DNA from: an uncultured Gemmataceae bacterium
GTDB taxonomy: Bacteria; Planctomycetota; Planctomycetia; Gemmatales; Gemmataceae
NCBI GenBank assembly: GCA_937923405.1
Contig: CALDUY010000017.1
Coordinates: 62,001 to 126,000 of the forward strand
Direction of reading: 5' to 3'
Length of the DNA stretch: 64,000 nt
A program made the translations under genes and the position numbers. Positions 61,833 to 64,000 of the stretch are shown one piece after another. The notes below the pieces were generated by a model. The model saw only the letters and a program-made list of their open reading frames with translations, was not told where the DNA came from and did no database searches. Position 1 is the stretch's first letter. The number at the start of each line of letters is the position of its first letter.

Positions 61833-62683
61833 TAGTGCTTTCCAAGAAGCAAACCGAACAGGGATCGAAACGTGAATACCACCAGGCCGACCGAACCGGC
61901 CAGCAGCACCGCCAGCGCCGCCGCCCTCGGCCAACGGCCATACTCGAACGCCTGGCGGTGGATCTCGACCGACAGCGTGGTTTGTTCCGGGCCGCCCAGT
62001 AAGAGTGGTCCCAGCAGTGCGCCCATGCCCCACATCAGGGCCAGTTGACCCGCCAGCGCCAGCCCCGGCAGCGACAACGGCAACGTCAGGCGTGCGAACA
62101 CCTGTAGCGACGACGCCCCCAGCCCCCGCGCCGCCGCCTCCCAGGTCGGCTCGATGCGGCCCAACTGCACCCCCAGCACCAGCACGACGTAGGGCAGTAT
62201 CAGCACCACCTCGGCGACGACGGCTCCCCACCAACTTCGCACCAGGCGAAGCGGTGTCGCGATCACTCCCGTGGCAAGCAGAAACTGCTGTAGCGGTCCG
62301 GCCTCGCCGAGCAGCTGCTGCAGGCCGAAGAGGAGGACGAACAAACTGGCCAGCTTGGGCAGCAACACTCCAGCCAGGGCCAGTTGTTGCCAGGGGCTTC
62401 GCATCGCGCGCACGAACAGAGCCAACGGATAGCCCAGCGCCACCGAGAGCGTTGCCACAGTGACGGCGAAGGCCACAGTGAAGCCTAGCAACCGCAGCCC
62501 GTAGGCATCGGTGACAGTCGCGTAGTTGGTCAGCGTCCAAGTGTGCGGCACGAAGAAACCACGCCCGCCGGACGGTTCGTATAGACTGACACGCAGCAGC
62601 AGCACCAGTGGACCGATGAGTAGCCCGACGAGCAACACACCGGCTGGGGTCGCCAGCAGATAGGGCGTTGGGGACCGATTCAT
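61832..62683 (-). CDS. ABC importer permease (PotB/FbpB-like), first subunit
   Basis: The 283-residue product has about six helices (PAGVLLVGLLIGPLVLLLRV, FTVAFAVTVATLSVALGYPLA, LLPKLASLFVLLFGLQQLL) and the EAA loop EAAARGLGASSLQVFARLTL. Its ATG overlaps the ATPase stop (ATGA) and its TAA overlaps the next permease's ATG, so the three are translationally coupled. It forms the transport channel with the second permease. Confidence 0.92.
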   Translation of the reverse strand: MNRSPTPYLLATPAGVLLVGLLIGPLVLLLRVSLYEPSGGRGFFVPHTWTLTNYATVTDAYGLRLLGFTVAFAVTVATLSVALGYPLALFVRAMRSPWQQLALAGVLLPKLASLFVLLFGLQQLLGEAGPLQQFLLATGVIATPLRLVRSWWGAVVAEVVLILPYVVLVLGVQLGRIEPTWEAAARGLGASSLQVFARLTLPLSLPGLALAGQLALMWGMGALLGPLLLGGPEQTTLSVEIHRQAFEYGRWPRAAALAVLLAGSVGLVVFTFRSLFGLLLGKH

Positions 62684-63693
62684 GGGTTGGCCTCATCGGC
62701 GTCGGGGATGTACCAGATCGCGTCTGCTGGGATGCCGACACGCAGCAGTTCGCCGGGACGCAGGGCATCTCGTGCCCGCGCGCGGACGCGCAGGGACAAC
62801 TCGGCAGGACCGGCCACTTCCGCCAGTACGTCCGCTCCCAGAAAGGTCAGCGTGCGGATCCGACCTTCCCACGACCAGGGGCACGACTCGGCAGCCGAAC
62901 CCAGCAGGCACCTTTCCGGACGCACCAGAACGAGTTGGCCCGGCTCACCGCCCAGGAGCGGCCCCGGCAGCAGGTTGGCCTCGCCCAGGAAGCGAGCGAC
63001 AAATGGGGTGCGCGGCCGGTGATACACCTCGGCGGGCGGTCCCACTTGCAGCAGACGGCCCCCTGCCATCACTCCCAGGAGATCGGAGATGACCAGAGCC
63101 TCTTCTTGATCGTGCGTGACGAGGATCGCGGCCACCCTGGTTTCGCGTTGCAGCCGATGCAGCTCCTGTCGCAACTGGTCGCGCAAATGGCGGTCGAGGT
63201 TGGCCAGGGGTTCATCCAAAAGAAGCAGCTCCGGCGCGAAGACCAAGGCTCGGGCCAGGGCGACGCGCTGTTGCTGGCCGCCAGACAGTTCGCCAGGCTT
63301 TCGCTCTCGCTCTGCCGCAGTCAGGCCGACCAGATCGAGCATCGCCTCAACCTTGCGGTCGCGCTCAGCTCGAGGCACGCGGCGAACCTCTAAACCGAAC
63401 GCCACGTTCCGCCGCGCCGACAGATGCGGAAACAACGCGTAGTGCTGATAGACCATGCCGAGGTTCCGTCGCTCAGGCGGCAGAGCAGTTACGTCTCGAC
63501 CACGCAGGTGAATCGAGCCGCTTCGAGGTGTCAGAGTACCGGCGATGAGATTCAGCAACGTCGTCTTGCCGCACCCCGACGGCCCCAGCAGCGTGACGAA
63601 CTGGCCCTCGGCCACGCTCAGCGAGAGTTGCCGCAGCACCTCGCCGCGTCCATAGCCGAACGTCACCTCGATGACGCGAAGCACTTCGGTCAC
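62680..63693 (-). CDS. ABC importer ATPase (PotA/FbpC-like)
   Basis: The GTG ending at 63693 has AGGATGAG 8 nt upstream and lies 7 bp from the binding-protein stop; the frame extends upstream over that gene, which is less likely. The 337-residue protein has Walker A LLGPSGCGKTTLLNLI, signature GELSGGQQQRVALARAL, Walker B LLLLDEPLANLD and switch His in LVTHDQEEAL. The C-terminal part (LPGPLLGGEPGQLVLVRPE) is a TOBE/OB-like regulatory domain usual in PotA/FbpC/CysA. It powers import through the two permeases. Confidence 0.94.
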   Translation of the reverse strand: MTEVLRVIEVTFGYGRGEVLRQLSLSVAEGQFVTLLGPSGCGKTTLLNLIAGTLTPRSGSIHLRGRDVTALPPERRNLGMVYQHYALFPHLSARRNVAFGLEVRRVPRAERDRKVEAMLDLVGLTAAERERKPGELSGGQQQRVALARALVFAPELLLLDEPLANLDRHLRDQLRQELHRLQRETRVAAILVTHDQEEALVISDLLGVMAGGRLLQVGPPAEVYHRPRTPFVARFLGEANLLPGPLLGGEPGQLVLVRPERCLLGSAAESCPWSWEGRIRTLTFLGADVLAEVAGPAELSLRVRARARDALRPGELLRVGIPADAIWYIPDADEANP

Positions 63694-63700
63694 GGTCGGC

Positions 63701-64000
63701 TCATCCTGGCCGTAGCACGGTGCGGTCCCATTCGTCGGCGAGGCGGTCCCAGTGTTCGGCATAAATTTCATAGGGATAGTATCGCAAATGGCGGAATTGC
63801 TCCTCGGTGTGTGGATACAGTTGTTTCCAGAACGGATCCTCGGCGGCCATCTGCTGGGCGACGGGAAGCAGCGCCGTCGCTGAGCCGAGCCGCGCGAATC
63901 CTAACTGTACCTCGTCGGAAAACAACAAGTCGAGGGCGCGATGGGCCAGCTCCTGATGCCGGCTGCCCGCGGGAATCGCCCAGAACACTTGGACGAAGGC
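63701..64000 (-). CDS. Extracellular solute-binding protein, 5' end outside window
   Basis: The frame is open to the window edge, so only the C-terminal about 99 residues are seen. AFVQVFWAIPAGSRHQELAH and LLFSDEVQLGFARLGSATA match the end of PotD/FbpA-type periplasmic binding proteins, which carry the solute to the permeases. The stop is 7 bp from the ATPase start, making it the first visible gene of the importer operon. Solute cannot be told from this fragment. Confidence 0.82.
   Translation of the reverse strand, partial: AFVQVFWAIPAGSRHQELAHRALDLLFSDEVQLGFARLGSATALLPVAQQMAAEDPFWKQLYPHTEEQFRHLRYYPYEIYAEHWDRLADEWDRTVLRPG

Noticed and set aside
62684-62768. 568-residue frame spanning both permease genes
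   Set aside because: The upstream half is out-of-frame reading of the first permease and ATPase; the true start is the ATG at 61832, coupled by TAATG.

Overview
The window reads as a contiguous piece of a GC-rich chromosome from a planctomycete, most likely of the Gemmataceae. The main pointers are three TIGR02996 (repeat-companion) domain proteins followed by leucine-rich repeats, a DUF1559 pseudopilin-type gene, a Tat-exported Gfo/Idh/MocA oxidoreductase, several PQQ-like beta-propeller proteins with the WPQFRGPKGTG start, a surface metalloprotease with an LTPLEERIVP leader, and an Omp85/TolC outer-membrane complement. These assignments come from reading the sequence only. No tRNA, rRNA, CRISPR array or complete insertion sequence was seen.

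Layout. 1-4.5 kb, minus strand: a truncated flippase-like membrane protein, a Tat-exported oxidoreductase, a RluA-type pseudouridine synthase and an enolase-superfamily enzyme. 4.5-6.5 kb: an AT-rich island that looks unlike its surroundings, with a 9-bp tandem repeat, two frameshifted secreted/pseudopilin genes and several hairpins. 6.5-13.2 kb, minus: an S9 peptidase, a LamG plus beta-propeller protein and a PQQ-like propeller, all exported. 13.9-18.8 kb, minus: a three-gene ABC exporter / HlyD adaptor / TolC operon, preceded by a 28-bp palindrome that may be an operator. 19-30.5 kb: a PilZ protein, a very large PQQ-propeller/TPR protein, an LRR protein, a CE15-type esterase fused to a ThuA-like domain, a phosphoglucosamine mutase-type enzyme and a zinc-ribbon membrane protein. 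30.6-37.5 kb: an aldose epimerase, an aldehyde dehydrogenase, a Wza-like export lipoprotein, BamA and a TPR lipoprotein.

37.6-41.2 kb, plus: a probable betaine-lipid operon (DUF952, an extended PlsC-like acyltransferase, BtaA, BtaB). 41.3-44.1 kb, plus: a tightly coupled lipA - small ORF - lipoyl-like domain - tmk - holB operon. 44.2-49.5 kb: a DUF3365 protein with a CxxCH site, a zincin surface protease, an SDR-type epimerase, an MBL hydrolase and queC. 49.7-57.7 kb: a TolC-family lipoprotein, DUF962, a glycosyltransferase, a flavodoxin-like protein, trpE and a long-chain acyl-CoA ligase. 58.2-64 kb, minus: two adjacent TIGR02996/LRR genes downstream of a PotABCD/Fbp-type ABC importer whose binding protein runs off the window.

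Most genes are housekeeping or cell-envelope functions. The regions most worth a second look are the decayed AT-rich island, the exporter operon with unusual nucleotide-binding residues and its palindrome, the orphan lipoyl-like domain that lacks the lipoylated lysine beside lipA, the CE15-ThuA fusion, the betaine-lipid operon, and two families of dispersed palindromic repeats. I did not find a clear-cut new defence or mobile system.
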